A stretch of DNA of 64,000 nucleotides from Glycomyces fuscus (GTDB taxonomy: Bacteria; Actinomycetota; Actinomycetes; Streptosporangiales; Streptosporangiaceae): assembly GCA_002529455.1 (NCBI GenBank), contig NYMS01000004.1, positions 1 to 64,000 of the forward strand, given 5' to 3'. Shown here one piece after another: positions 43,876-52,956 of the stretch; positions within the stretch are counted from its first letter, which is position 1; every line of letters starts with the position of its first letter. The notes under the pieces were generated by a model. That model did no database searches, was not told the origin of the DNA, and saw only the letters and a program-made list of their open reading frames with translations. A program made the translations under genes and the position numbers.

Positions 43876-44892
43876 TCACGGCGGCGGGGCGGTGCTGTCC
43901 CGCACGACGAGCTCGGTGGCCAGCTCGACCCGCGGGCTCTCGATGGTCTCGCGCTGCACGAGCCGGTGCACGGTGCGCACCGCGAGCCTGCCCATGTCGG
44001 ACAGCGGCTGGCGCACCGTGGTCAGGGACGGCGAGGACCAGCGCGCCTCGGGCAGGTCGTCGAAGCCGACCACGCTGACGTCGGCGGGCACCCGCAGGCC
44101 GCGGCGCCGCAGCGCCTCGTAGACGCCCAGCGCCATCTGGTCGCTGGCCGCGAACACGGCCGTGGGCGGCTCGGCGAGGCCGAACAACCGCTCCCCCGCG
44201 CGGAAGCCGGACTCGTAGCCGAACTCCCCCGGCACGACCAGCTCGTCGTCGACCGCGAGCCCCGCGGTCTCCAGGCCCGCCCGGTAGCCGTCGAGCCGGG
44301 CCCGGCTGCACCACAGCTCGGGACGCCCGGCGACGAAGGCGATGCGCCGGTGGCCGAGGTGGATCAGGTGCTCGGTCGCGCTGAGGCCCCCGGCCCAGTT
44401 GGTGGCGCCGACCGTGGGAGTGTCCAGGTCCGGGACGCCGACGGGGTCGACGACCACGGCGGGCACGTGGAGCTCCCTGAGCTCCTCGCGGAGCTCGGGG
44501 TCCAGGTCCGTGGTCACGAGGATCGCCCCGTCGGTGGCGCGCGAGCGGACGTTCTCCAGCCACTGGCGGGTGGAGCTGACCCGGCGGTGGATGGCCGACA
44601 CCACGATGCCGGTCCCGGTCTCGTGCGCGGCGTCCTCCACCCCGCGGATGATCTCGACCGCCCACGGGCTGTCCAGGTCGTTGAAGACGAGGTCGAGCAG
44701 GCCGACGCGCTCCCGGGGGCGGCCCCCGCGGCGCCGGTAGCCGTGTGCGCGGATCAGGTTCTCGACGCGCTCGCGCGTGGCGGGGGCGACGTCGCCCCGG
44801 CCGTTGAGCACGCGCGAGACCGTCGGCGCGGAGACGCCCGCCTCCTCGGCGATGGCGGAGATCGTGACGTCTCGGGGCGGGGTGTCGGGCAT
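43876..44892 (-). CDS. LacI family transcriptional regulator
   Basis: 338 residues. The N-terminal HTH reads V-T-I-S-A-I-A-E-E-A-G-V-S-A-P-T-V-S-R-V-L (about 9-29), followed by a hinge with two Arg and a periplasmic-binding-like sugar domain (G-x-L-D-L-V-F, S-x-x-x-H-L-x-x-x-G-H-R-R-I-A-F and V-V-G-F-D-D). It sits between the deacetylase operon and the divergent GH10 xylanase, both with CGGAANNTTCCG operators, so it most likely represses them until xylo-oligosaccharides bind. ATG 44892 has AAGGAGG before it. Confidence 0.9.
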   Translation of the reverse strand: MPDTPPRDVTISAIAEEAGVSAPTVSRVLNGRGDVAPATRERVENLIRAHGYRRRGGRPRERVGLLDLVFNDLDSPWAVEIIRGVEDAAHETGTGIVVSAIHRRVSSTRQWLENVRSRATDGAILVTTDLDPELREELRELHVPAVVVDPVGVPDLDTPTVGATNWAGGLSATEHLIHLGHRRIAFVAGRPELWCSRARLDGYRAGLETAGLAVDDELVVPGEFGYESGFRAGERLFGLAEPPTAVFAASDQMALGVYEALRRRGLRVPADVSVVGFDDLPEARWSSPSLTTVRQPLSDMGRLAVRTVHRLVQRETIESPRVELATELVVRDSTAPPP

Positions 44893-44958
44893 GGTCCTCC
44901 TTTGTGCTCACCCAGAGTACGAGCACAGCTGGTGGGGCGACAGCGCTGAGACGGGATC

Positions 44959-45025
44959 TTGACGCTGCGCCCGGTGACGACCTAGGGTCCATTGACCTTC
45001 ACATGTTACGGAAGTTTCCGGAAAC
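44959..45025 (+). promoter_or_regulatory. xylanase promoter and LacI-type operator
   Basis: TTGACG (44959-44964), an 18-base spacer, TAGGGT (44983-44988), then an operator patch at 45009-45025 holding overlapping dyads CGGAAGTTTCCG and GTTTCCGGAAAC. The operator lies downstream of the expected start site. Confidence 0.65.
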
Positions 45026-45054
45026 ACCGTTGGTCGCCAGATCGGAGATCCCCC

Positions 45055-46242
45055 ATGAAGCCGCTCCGCCTCGTCACCGCCGTCCTCGCCGCGACGGCGC
45101 TGTCGGTCCCCCTGGCAGCCCCCGCTGCCGCCGCCCCCGCCCCCGAGCACGGCCACGGCCACTGGCCCCCGGACCACCCCCGGCACGGCGCCAGGCCGGG
45201 CACACTGCGCTGGGCCGCGCCCGAGGGCCTGGTCATCGGCACCGCCGTCGCGGGCGGCGGACACCACGAGGACCAGGACTACCCCGACCCCTTCACCTCG
45301 GACCGGGAGTACCGCCGGATCCTGGCCCGGGAGTTCGGCTCGGTCTCCCCCGAGAACCAGATGAAGTGGGAGTACGTCCACCCCGAGCAGGGCGAGTACG
45401 AGTTCGGGATGGCCGACAGGATCGTGGACTTCGCCGAGCGCCACGGCCAGGACGTGCGCGGGCACACCCTGCTGTGGCACAGCCAGAACCCGGCGTGGCT
45501 GGAGGAGGGCGACTTCACCGACGAGGAGCTGCGCGAGATCCTGCACGACCACATCACCACCGTCGTGGGCCGCTACGAGGGCCGGATCGACCAGTGGGAC
45601 GTGGCCAACGAGATCTTCGACGAGTCGGGGCGGCTGCGCGACGAGGACAACATCTGGATCCGCGAGCTCGGCCCGGGGGTCATCGCCGACGCCTTCCGCT
45701 GGGCGCACGAGGCCGACCCGTCCGCGGAGCTGTACTTCAACGACTACGGCGTCGAGGACGTCAACGCCAAGAGCGACGCCTACCACTCGCTGGTCCAGGA
45801 GCTGCTGGAGGACGGTGTACCGGTGCACGGGTTCTCCGCCCAGGTGCACCTGAGCATGCGGTACGGCTTCCCGTCCGGCCTGGAGGAGAACCTCCGGCGC
45901 TTCGACGACCTCGGCCTGGGCACGGCGCTGACCGAGGTGGACGTGCGCATGGCGCTGCCCGAGGGCGGGGAGCCGACCGGGGAGCAGCTGGAGCGGCAGG
46001 CCGACTACTACGGACGGGCCCTGGAGGCCTGCCTGGGGGTGGAGGGCTGTGAGTCCTTCACCATCTGGGGCTTCACCGACAAGTACTCGTGGGTGCCGGT
46101 GTTCTTCGAGGGCGAGGGCGCGGCGACCGTCATGGACGGGGACTTCGACCGCAAGCCCGCCTACTTCACCCTGCGGTCCCTCCTGAGGGAGGCCAGGAAC
46201 GACGGGCAGGGCCGCCCGCCCCGGGCGGACCACGGCCGGTAG
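45055..46242 (+). CDS. Endo-1,4-beta-xylanase, GH10
   Basis: 395 residues, secreted. Signal peptide (about 1-29, ending A-A-A-A-P-A), a His/Pro-rich linker, then a full GH10 barrel: N-Q-M-K-W-E-Y near 102-108, G-H-T-L-L-W-H near 137, acid/base Glu in W-D-V-A-N-E-I-F (about 185) and nucleophile Glu in T-E-V-D-V-R (about 292), and W-G-F-T-D-K-Y-S-W near 330. It hydrolyses xylan backbones. There is no carbohydrate-binding module. ATG 45055 follows GGAG. Its promoter shares operators with the deacetylase operon. Confidence 0.93.
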   Translation: MKPLRLVTAVLAATALSVPLAAPAAAAPAPEHGHGHWPPDHPRHGARPGTLRWAAPEGLVIGTAVAGGGHHEDQDYPDPFTSDREYRRILAREFGSVSPENQMKWEYVHPEQGEYEFGMADRIVDFAERHGQDVRGHTLLWHSQNPAWLEEGDFTDEELREILHDHITTVVGRYEGRIDQWDVANEIFDESGRLRDEDNIWIRELGPGVIADAFRWAHEADPSAELYFNDYGVEDVNAKSDAYHSLVQELLEDGVPVHGFSAQVHLSMRYGFPSGLEENLRRFDDLGLGTALTEVDVRMALPEGGEPTGEQLERQADYYGRALEACLGVEGCESFTIWGFTDKYSWVPVFFEGEGAATVMDGDFDRKPAYFTLRSLLREARNDGQGRPPRADHGR

Positions 46243-46244
46243 CC

Positions 46245-46304
46245 GGGTACCGCGCCCCCGTCGCCGCGCCCGTCGGCGTCCCCACGTCGGCGGGCGCGGT
46301 ACCC
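46245..46304. terminator. long-looped terminator between xylanase and pth
   Basis: Perfect 13-base arms GGGTACCGCGCCC and GGGCGCGGTACCC start 3 bases after the xylanase stop, with a 34-base loop that can fold further. Confidence 0.6.
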
Positions 46305-46452
46305 CCGCCTCGGCGGGTGCCGTCCCCGGCGCGCCCTCCACCGCGTGTGGAGGCCCCGGCGGGCGGCTCACCGGCGGACGAGGGCCCCGCCCCGGCGGGT
46401 GCTCCGTCCCGCGCGGCCACTGCCGCGCGCGGCTCCCGGTCCCCCGAGGGGG

Positions 46453-47028
46453 TCAGGCGGCGGTGTGGTAGATGTTCTGCGCCCGGCCCAGGCCCTCGGT
46501 GAGGACCGTGCGCACCGCGTCGGCGGCGCGTTCGACGTTGAGGTCCAGCTCGGCGCGCTCGGTCGGGGAGAAGTCCTTGAGCACGTACGCGGCCGGGTCC
46601 ATCCGGCCCGGCGGACGGCCCACCCCGAAGCGCACGCGGATGTAGTCCGGGCTGGACAGGGACGAGGTCGTCGACTTCAGGCCGTTGTGCCCGCCCGGGC
46701 CGCCGCCCTTCTTGAGCTTGAGCGCGCCGAAGTCGATGTCCATCTCGTCGTGCACCACGACGATCCGCTCGACCGGAACCTTGTAGAAGCGGGCCAGGCC
46801 GGACACCGGGCCGCCCGACAGGTTCATGAAGCTCCGCGGCTTGGCCAGCACCACGGGAACGCCGTCCAGGCGGGTCTCCACCACCTCGGCGTGCGCCTTG
46901 TGCGCCTTCCAGCGCTCGCCGCCCGCGAGCGCCTCCACCACCAGGAAACCGGCGTTGTGCCTGTTCCCGGCGTACTTGGGCCCGGGATTGCCCAGCCCCA
47001 CGACGAGCCAGCGCTCGGTATCGGCCAT
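46453..47028 (-). CDS. pth: Peptidyl-tRNA hydrolase
   Basis: 191 residues. It frees stalled peptidyl-tRNA by ester hydrolysis. Motifs: V-G-L-G-N-P-G-P near 10-17, [10 protein letters not shown] with the catalytic His (about 25), K-P-x-S-F-M-N-L-S-G, V-H-D-E-M-D with the catalytic Asp (about 98), and [11 protein letters not shown] 47028 matches family starts; an in-frame ATG at 47118 would add a Gly-rich leader beginning M-G-N-W-W. It is downstream of rplY on the same strand, the usual actinobacterial order. Confidence 0.92.
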   Translation of the reverse strand: MADTERWLVVGLGNPGPKYAGNRHNAGFLVVEALAGGERWKAHKAHAEVVETRLDGVPVVLAKPRSFMNLSGGPVSGLARFYKVPVERIVVVHDEMDIDFGALKLKKGGGPGGHNGLKSTTSSLSSPDYIRVRFGVGRPPGRMDPAAYVLKDFSPTERAELDLNVERAADAVRTVLTEGLGRAQNIYHTAA

Positions 47029-47209
47029 GACCTCGTTCTCTCCGCCGACGCTCCTGCCCCCGGCGCCCTCCGCGCCGGAGCCCCTGCCGCCGAACAGCCT
47101 GCCCCACCAGTTCCCCATGGGGCACGACCCTACCGGGACGGCGGCCGACACGACGGACGCGCGGCCCCTCTCGGGAGACCGCGCGTCGTCGTGTGTGGCT
47201 TGCGACCGC

Positions 47210-47821
47210 CTACTCGGCGGCCTCCTCGGTGCCCTCGCCCTCGGCGGCCTGGGTGGCCTCCGCACTGGTCTCCGGCTCCTCCTCCACGCGCGGGGCGGAG
47301 ACGGTCAGCAGGATGGTCTCGGGGTCGGACACCAGGGTGGTGCCGGCGGGCAGCTTGATGTCGGCGGCGGTCTTGGTCTCGCCGACCTCCAGGCCCTCGA
47401 TGTCGAAGTCCACACCCTCGGGGATGTGGGTGGCCTCGGCCTCGACGGCCACGGTGACGAGCTCCTGGTTGAGCACACCCGGGGCCTTGACCTCGCCCGT
47501 CAGGTGGACGGGGATCTCGACCTCGACCTTCTCGCCCTTGGAGACGACCAGCAGGTCGATGTGCTCCAGGAAGCCCTTGATGGCGTCGCGCTGCACGCTC
47601 TTGGGCAGGGCGAGGTTGTCCTTGTCCAGGCCGTCGAGACGGATCAGGACGTTGGGGGTCTTCAGGGCGAGCATGAGCTCGTGGCCCGGCAGGTTCAGGT
47701 GGCGGGGCTCGGTGCCGTGGCCGTAGAGGACGGCCGGCACCTTACCCGCGCGGCGGGCGCGACGAGAGGCGCCCTTGCCGAATTCCGTGCGGGGCTCGGC
47801 AGCGATACGTACCTCGGACAC
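47210..47821 (-). CDS. rplY: 50S ribosomal protein L25 / general stress protein Ctc
   Basis: 203 residues, the long CTC form. An N-terminal 5S-rRNA-binding beta barrel (about 1-95: [13 protein letters not shown]) is followed by the TL5 C-terminal domain (about 100-180) and a short acidic Glu/Ala tail. GTG 47821 has GAGGAG eight bases upstream. It lies between prs and pth on the same strand. Confidence 0.93.
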   Translation of the reverse strand: MSEVRIAAEPRTEFGKGASRRARRAGKVPAVLYGHGTEPRHLNLPGHELMLALKTPNVLIRLDGLDKDNLALPKSVQRDAIKGFLEHIDLLVVSKGEKVEVEIPVHLTGEVKAPGVLNQELVTVAVEAEATHIPEGVDFDIEGLEVGETKTAADIKLPAGTTLVSDPETILLTVSAPRVEEEPETSAEATQAAEGEGTEEAAE

Positions 47822-48219
47822 GACAAAACTCCTCGGGTTCAACCCCGCAGCACGGGGAACACGACTCCAGTAGCACGAACGATTCCCGCCCTCGGCGGTG
47901 AATGCGGCGGGGACTGCCCGTAGGCAGGGACGCAACCGCCCTGGTTCCAGGCGTGCCCGGCGAGCCGTCACCGGACCCGCCCGGCCCGGGAACGCTCGTC
48001 GCGCACCCCTGCCCGCCTTCCATACGCAGCCTTCGCAGGCTCCGCCTGGGCACGGGGACACTCGGTCAAGTCTAATGGCTCCGCCGACGACTCCGAACAT
48101 GGCCCGCGCTTCCCCCGCCGGCGGGAGGACCGCGAACGGCGGGGGCCTCCCGCGGCCGCCCGGGAGGGGCGGCCGCGGGAGGCCCCGTGCGCGAGGGAGG
48201 GCGCGCGGCGCCCCGCGGG
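47822..48219. other. rplY leader and prs terminator region
   Basis: About 400 bases. A TAGACT -10-like element on the minus strand near 48069-48074 suggests a leader of about 240 bases ahead of rplY. The 20-base-pair prs terminator lies at 48142-48186. No gene is seen. Confidence 0.45.
48142..48186 (-). terminator. prs terminator, 20-bp perfect stem
   Basis: Arms at 48142-48161 and 48167-48186 pair perfectly over 20 bases around a GGGAG loop, 34 bases past the prs stop. No T-tract follows on the minus strand. Confidence 0.75.
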
Positions 48220-49209
48220 TCACTCGAACAGGCTCGTGACCGAACCGTCGGTGAAGACCTCGCTGATGGCGCGGGCCACCAGCGGCGCGATCGAGAGCTG
48301 GGTCAGCTTCTCGAAGGAGCGCTCCTCGGGAACGGGCAGCGAGTTGGTGATGACCACCTCGGAGATCCGCGAGTTCTGGAGGCGCTCGGCCGCCGGGCCG
48401 GACAGCACGCCGTGCGTGGCGGCCACCAGGACCTTGGCCGCGCCCTGCTCGAACAGGGCCTCGGAGGCCTTGACGATGGTGCCGCCGGTGTCGATCATGT
48501 CGTCCACCAGCACGCAGACGCGGCCCTTGACCTCGCCGACGACCTCGTGGACGCGGACCTGGTTGGCCACGTCCGGGTCGCGGCGCTTGTGGATGATCGC
48601 CAGCGGCGCGCCGAGGCGGTCCGCCCAGCGGTCGGCGGTGCGCACCCGGCCCGCGTCCGGGGAGACCACCGTGATCTCGGTGTGGTCGACCCGGCTGGCG
48701 ATGTGGTCGGCCAGGATCGGCAGCGCGAACAGGTGGTCCACCGGGCCGTCGAAGAAGCCCTGGATCTGGTCCGTGTGCAGGTCGACGGCCATCATCCGGT
48801 CCGCGCCCGCGGTGCGGAACAGGTCGGTCATCAGGCGGGCCGAGATGGGCTCGCGGCCGCGGTGCTTCTTGTCCTGCCGGGCGTAGCCGAAGAACGGGGT
48901 CACCACGGTGATCCGTTTGGCGGACGCGCGCTTGAGCGCGTCCACCATGATCAGCTGCTCCATGATGGACTCGTTGATCGGGTCCGAGTGGCACTGGAGG
49001 ACGAACGCGTCCGAGCCCCGCACCGACTCCAGGTAGCGGACGAAGATCTCACCGTTGGCGAAGGTGTCGAACCGGGTGGGGACCACGTCGATCCCCAGTT
49101 CTTTCGCGACCTCCTCGGCCAGGCTCGGGTTCGTGCGCCCCGAGAAGAGCATCAGGTTCTTCTGGCCGGTGGCCTTCATCCCGGTCACGTGTTTCTCCCC
49201 CACAGTCAC
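48220..49209 (-). CDS. prs: Ribose-phosphate pyrophosphokinase
   Basis: 329 residues. Makes PRPP from ribose-5-phosphate and ATP for purine, pyrimidine, His and Trp synthesis. Signature stretches: G-R-T-N-P-S-L-A near 24, F-A-N-G-E-I, V-V-T-P-F-F-G-Y-A-R-Q-D-K near 100, V-D-L-H-T-D-Q-I-Q-G-F-F, and the PRPP loop V-D-D-M-I-D-T-G-G-T near 230. The GTG start overlaps the glmU stop (GTGA), so prs is translationally coupled to glmU. Confidence 0.93.
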   Translation of the reverse strand: MTVGEKHVTGMKATGQKNLMLFSGRTNPSLAEEVAKELGIDVVPTRFDTFANGEIFVRYLESVRGSDAFVLQCHSDPINESIMEQLIMVDALKRASAKRITVVTPFFGYARQDKKHRGREPISARLMTDLFRTAGADRMMAVDLHTDQIQGFFDGPVDHLFALPILADHIASRVDHTEITVVSPDAGRVRTADRWADRLGAPLAIIHKRRDPDVANQVRVHEVVGEVKGRVCVLVDDMIDTGGTIVKASEALFEQGAAKVLVAATHGVLSGPAAERLQNSRISEVVITNSLPVPEERSFEKLTQLSIAPLVARAISEVFTDGSVTSLFE

Positions 49210-50666
49210 TGCTTGTCGTCGGCTCTGTGCCGATCGGCCTGCTCCGCCGCCTCGGCGGAGGGCGTGCCCGGTCGTTTGCGCCGGGTCCAGCCCTCGACGT
49301 TGCGCTGGCGGTGCCCCTCGGAGACCGCAAGGGCACCGGGCGGCACGTCGTCGCGGACCACGGTCCCCGCGCCGGAGTAGGCGCCGTCGCCCACGTGGAC
49401 CGGAGCGACGATGGTGTTGTCGCTGCCGATCCTGACGTGGTCGCCGATGACGCTCCGGGACTTGTTGACCCCGTCGTAGTTGACGAACACCGAGGAGCAG
49501 CCGATGTTGCTGCCCACGCCGATGTCCGCGTCCCCGACGTAGGTCAGGTGCGGGATCTTGGACTCGGCGCCGACGTTCGAGTTCTTGACCTCGACGAAGG
49601 CGCCGGCCTTGGACCGCTCGGCCAGGCGGGTGCCCGGCCGCAGGTAGGTGTAGGGGCCGACGGAGGCCCCGGGGCCGATCTCGGCCCGGTCTGCCGTGGT
49701 CTCGCGCACGGTGGCGCCCGCGCCGACGACCGTGTCCCTCAGGTCCGCGCGGGGGCCGACCACGGCGTCCTCGCCGACGCAGGTGGCGCCCAGCAGCCGG
49801 GTCCCGGGTTCGAGCACGGTGTCGCGGCCGATGGTGACCTGGGCGTCCACCCAGGTGGTGGCGGGGTCGACGACGGTGACCCCGGCGAGCATGTGCTCGT
49901 GGAGCAGCCGGTCGTTGAGGACGCGGCGGGCCTCGGAGAGCTGGACGCGGTTGTTGACGCCCTGGACCTCGTGCCAGTCCCCGGCCGCCCAGGCGCCGAC
50001 CCGGTGGCCGTCGCCGCGCAGCAGGGCGACGGCGTCGGTCACGTACTCCTCGCCCTTGGCGTTGTCGGTGGACAGGCGCTGGACGACCTCGGACAGCAGT
50101 GCGCCGTCGAAGGCGTACATGCCCGAGTTGATCTCGTCGATCGCGTGCTGCTCGGGGGTGGCGTCGGCGTGCTCGACGATGCCGGTGAAGTCGCCGTCGG
50201 CGTCGCGGACGATACGGCCGTAGCCGTGGGGGTCGGGCACGCGCGCGGACAGCGCGGTGACGGCGTTGCCCTCCTCGTCGTGGGCCGCGACGAGCTCGGC
50301 GAGCGTGGAACCGCGCAGGAGCGGGGTGTCGCCGCAGGTCAGGACCACGGTGCCGCTGAGCTTGACGCCCTTGGCGGCCAGGTCCTCGATCGCCATGCGC
50401 ACGGCGTGGCCGGTGCCGTTCTGCTCCTCCTGGACCGCGGTGGCGGCCTGGGGGGCGATCTCCCGCAGATGGGATCTGACCTGCTCGCGGGCGTGGCCGA
50501 CGACCACGACCGCGTGCTGGGGATCGAGCTCCCGCGCCGCCGCGAGCACGTGGCCGAGCATGCTGCGGCCGTTGAGTTCGTGGAGGACCTTGGGAAGCTT
50601 CGACTTCATTCGGGTACCCTCGCCCGCCGCGAGGACGATGACGGCAGCCGGACGGTTCACGCTCAC
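49206..50666 (-). CDS. glmU: Bifunctional GlcNAc-1-P uridyltransferase / GlcN-1-P acetyltransferase
   Basis: 486 residues from GTG 50666. Two domains: an N-terminal nucleotidyltransferase (V-L-A-A-G-E-G-T-R-M-K-S, Q-x-G-T-G-H-A, C-G-D-T-P-L) and a C-terminal left-handed beta helix with hexapeptide repeats (about 255-450) ending in the acetyltransferase site N-Y-D-G-V-N-K. It forms UDP-GlcNAc for peptidoglycan and other glycans. A second GTG two codons on is equally possible. The order glmU-prs-rplY-pth is common in actinobacteria. Confidence 0.93.
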   Translation of the reverse strand: MSVNRPAAVIVLAAGEGTRMKSKLPKVLHELNGRSMLGHVLAAARELDPQHAVVVVGHAREQVRSHLREIAPQAATAVQEEQNGTGHAVRMAIEDLAAKGVKLSGTVVLTCGDTPLLRGSTLAELVAAHDEEGNAVTALSARVPDPHGYGRIVRDADGDFTGIVEHADATPEQHAIDEINSGMYAFDGALLSEVVQRLSTDNAKGEEYVTDAVALLRGDGHRVGAWAAGDWHEVQGVNNRVQLSEARRVLNDRLLHEHMLAGVTVVDPATTWVDAQVTIGRDTVLEPGTRLLGATCVGEDAVVGPRADLRDTVVGAGATVRETTADRAEIGPGASVGPYTYLRPGTRLAERSKAGAFVEVKNSNVGAESKIPHLTYVGDADIGVGSNIGCSSVFVNYDGVNKSRSVIGDHVRIGSDNTIVAPVHVGDGAYSGAGTVVRDDVPPGALAVSEGHRQRNVEGWTRRKRPGTPSAEAAEQADRHRADDKQ

Positions 50667-51000
50667 TGAGGAGTCCCTCGTGGTAGCTGGTGGCTGAGAT
50701 GTCGGCTCACCCCTCGGCGGCGCGACCCGCATGCCGCACGGGCGGCCGTCGGATGACCAGCGGCCGACATGGGAAGGATACATGCGCGTCACCGGCGCCC
50801 CACGGGCGCGTGACGCGGGGGTGAGCGGCCGTTGACCGCCCCGCGCCTGTGGCGTCGGTTTCCCGGGGGCCGGTGTGAGATGCGCCGCTCCGGGCGGACG
50901 CGCCCGGCCCGCGCGGGTACGCGGCGCCGGCGGAGCGCGCGCGGGCGCGCGCGGCCCCGCCCGGCGCGCCCGCGCGCATACACGGGCGGCGCCTGGGTAG
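50667..51000. other. glmU promoter region and tRNA-Gln trailer
   Basis: About 335 bases. Strings of GCGCGC at 50930-50980 can form several hairpins that may end the tRNA transcript. No gene is seen; the open frames are Arg/Pro-rich shadows. Confidence 0.4.
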
Positions 51001-51072
51001 CTCCCGGACCAGGGCTCGAACCTGGACGATGGGGACCAAAACCCCACATGCTGCCGATTACATCATCCGGGA
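51001..51072 (-). tRNA. tRNA-Gln (anticodon TTG)
   Basis: 72 bases, full cloverleaf on the minus strand: acceptor TCCCGGA/TCCGGGA, anticodon stem GGGG/CCCC with loop TTTTGGT (anticodon TTG, reading CAA), T-arm with GGTTCGAGCC and discriminator G, as in bacterial tRNA-Gln. The 3' CCA is not encoded. It lies upstream of glmU. Confidence 0.92.
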
Positions 51073-51136
51073 ACGCGTCGGGGTGGAACACACCACCCGT
51101 ACGCCAGCCACCAAGATAGCGCCTCCCCTGGAGGAC

Positions 51137-51167
51137 TTGCCAAACCTACGGCATCGTAGGTTACGGT
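51137..51167 (+). promoter_or_regulatory. desaturase promoter with operator in the spacer
   Basis: A perfect 8-base-arm palindrome, AACCTACG-GCAT-CGTAGGTT (51143-51162), fills the gap between TTGCCA (51137-51142) and TACGGT (51162-51167). A further TACGTAGG half-site follows at 51168-51175. The co-transcribed TetR regulator is the obvious candidate binder. Confidence 0.55.
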
Positions 51168-51270
51168 TACGTAGGAATAGGTTGGGTCGTCGCGACGGTC
51201 ACTTCGGTGCCTCCAGACGCCGTCCTGACCGCGACGACGTCGCCTGACTGCCTGACAGCGAGGAAGAACC

Positions 51271-52233
51271 ATGACCGCTGCTCCCGAGCTACAGAACGAG
51301 AAAGCCGCGCCGAAGCGCGAGGCGATCCCCGAGTACGAGCCCGAACTGCGGGGCAGGGCCGAGCGCTACACGGTCTTCGCGTTCGTGTTCGTCCCCCTGA
51401 TCGCGCTGCTGGCCTCACTGCCCTTCTTCTGGGGCTGGGGCCTGTCCCTGACCGACATCGCCATCGCCTCGGTCTTCTACCTGATCAGCGGGCTGGGCAT
51501 CACGGTCGGCTTCCACCGCCACTTCACGCACGGCTCGTTCAAGGCCAAGCGCCCGCTGCGCATCGCGCTGGCGGTCGCCGGATCGCTGGCCATCGAGGGC
51601 AGCGTCATCAAGTGGGTGGCCGACCACCGCCGCCACCACAAGTACGCCGACGCCGAGGGCGACCCGCACTCGCCGTGGCGCTTCGGCGACGACTGGAAGT
51701 CGGTGGCCAAGGGCCTGTACTACGCGCACATGGCGTGGATGTACCTGGACGACAAGAAGACCTCGCCGCGCCGCTTCGCACCCGACCTGCTCAAGGACAA
51801 GGACATCGTCCTGGTCGACCGGCTCTTCCTGCCGATCGTGATCTTCTCGCTGGGCGCCCCGGCGCTCATCGGCGGCCTGGTCACCATGTCCTGGTGGGGC
51901 GCGTTCACCGCCTTCTTCTGGGCCAGCCTGGTCCGCGTCGCGCTGCTGCACCACGTCACCTGGTCGATCAACTCCATCTGCCACACCATCGGCGAGGAGA
52001 ACTTCGAGGTGCGCGACCGCTCCCGCAACGTGTGGTGGCTGGCCATCCCGTCCTTCGGCGAGTCCTGGCACAACCTGCACCACGCCGACCCCACCTGCGC
52101 GCGCCACGGCGTACTCAAGGGCCAGGTCGACATCTCCGCCCGCGTCATCTGGATCTTCGAGAAGCTCGGCTGGGCCTCCAAGGTCCGCTGGCCCAACAAC
52201 GAGCGACTCGCCGCCAAACGGGTCAGCGTCTAG
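51271..52233 (+). CDS. Acyl-CoA / fatty-acid delta-9 desaturase
   Basis: 320 residues, integral-membrane di-iron desaturase. The three histidine boxes are complete: H-R-H-F-T-H near 78-83, H-R-R-H-H near 115-119 and H-N-L-H-H near 268-272. Four hydrophobic helices lie between them. It inserts a double bond into acyl-CoA to keep membranes fluid. ATG 51271 has GAGGAAGAA upstream. The next gene, a TetR regulator, starts 15 bases after its stop, which suggests product-sensing control through the upstream operator. Confidence 0.9.
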   Translation: MTAAPELQNEKAAPKREAIPEYEPELRGRAERYTVFAFVFVPLIALLASLPFFWGWGLSLTDIAIASVFYLISGLGITVGFHRHFTHGSFKAKRPLRIALAVAGSLAIEGSVIKWVADHRRHHKYADAEGDPHSPWRFGDDWKSVAKGLYYAHMAWMYLDDKKTSPRRFAPDLLKDKDIVLVDRLFLPIVIFSLGAPALIGGLVTMSWWGAFTAFFWASLVRVALLHHVTWSINSICHTIGEENFEVRDRSRNVWWLAIPSFGESWHNLHHADPTCARHGVLKGQVDISARVIWIFEKLGWASKVRWPNNERLAAKRVSV

Positions 52234-52247
52234 GATCGGTAGCCATC

Positions 52248-52904
52248 ATGGGAGCAGCCGACAGCGATCACAAGGTCCGAGTGCGCCGCAAGCGCATGAC
52301 GGGCAAGGAGCGTCGGCAACAGCTGGTGGAGATCGGCCGGGAGCTGTTCGCCGAGCGCGGGTTCGACGCGGCCTCCGTCGAGGAGATCGCCGCGCGGGCA
52401 GGTGTGTCCAAGCCCGTGGTGTACGAGCACTTCGGCGGCAAGGAGGGCATCTACGCGGTCGTGGTCGACCGTGAGATGCGCACCCTCCTGGCGATGATGG
52501 GCGAGGCCCTCAACGCCGACGGTGCTCGGAGCAAGATCGAGAACGCGGCCCTGGCCCTGCTGCGGTACGTGGAGGAGAACACGGTGGGGTTCCGGGTGCT
52601 GACCCGTGACTCGCACGTGGCCTCCGGCACGGGAAGTTTCGCCAGTCTGCTCAACGACATCGCCAGCCAGGTCGAGCACATCATGGTCGACGAGTTCGCC
52701 GAACGGGGTTACGACCCGGCGCTCGCGCCCATGTACGCCCAGGCGCTGGTGGGGATGTGGGCCCTGACAGGCCAGTGGTGGCTGGAGGTGCGCAGGCCCA
52801 AACGCGAGGTGGTCGCCGCGCACCTGGTCAACCTGGCGTGGAACGGGCTGTCGAGCCTGGAGCCGAAGCCCAGGCTGCGCCCGGCCGGGCGCAGGACGGG
52901 CTGA
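52248..52904 (+). CDS. TetR family regulator of the desaturase operon
   Basis: 218 residues. The N-terminal HTH (about 36-62) reads V-E-E-I-A-A-R-A-G-V-S-K-P-V-V-Y-E-H-F-G-G-K-E-G, a TetR helix. The rest is a helical acyl-type ligand domain. It overlaps nothing but follows the desaturase by 15 bases with no promoter between, so it is co-transcribed. A strong hairpin follows. By analogy to DesT-type regulators it may sense acyl-CoA and bind the CCTACG/CGTAGG palindrome; that is inference. Confidence 0.87.
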   Translation: MGAADSDHKVRVRRKRMTGKERRQQLVEIGRELFAERGFDAASVEEIAARAGVSKPVVYEHFGGKEGIYAVVVDREMRTLLAMMGEALNADGARSKIENAALALLRYVEENTVGFRVLTRDSHVASGTGSFASLLNDIASQVEHIMVDEFAERGYDPALAPMYAQALVGMWALTGQWWLEVRRPKREVVAAHLVNLAWNGLSSLEPKPRLRPAGRRTG

Positions 52905-52921
52905 CCTCCGGCGACCGAGGT

Positions 52922-52954
52922 GTGGGGCGGGTGTGCACGGCATACCCGCCCCAC
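52922..52954 (+). terminator. hairpin terminator after the TetR gene
   Basis: Perfect 11-base arms GTGGGGCGGGT and ACCCGCCCCAC with an 11-base loop. It also separates the unit from the MarR promoter. Confidence 0.75.
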
Positions 52955-52956
52955 TA

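Noticed and set aside
47742..48053. 103-codon frame in the rplY leader
   Set aside because: No start signal and a composition typical of shadow frames.
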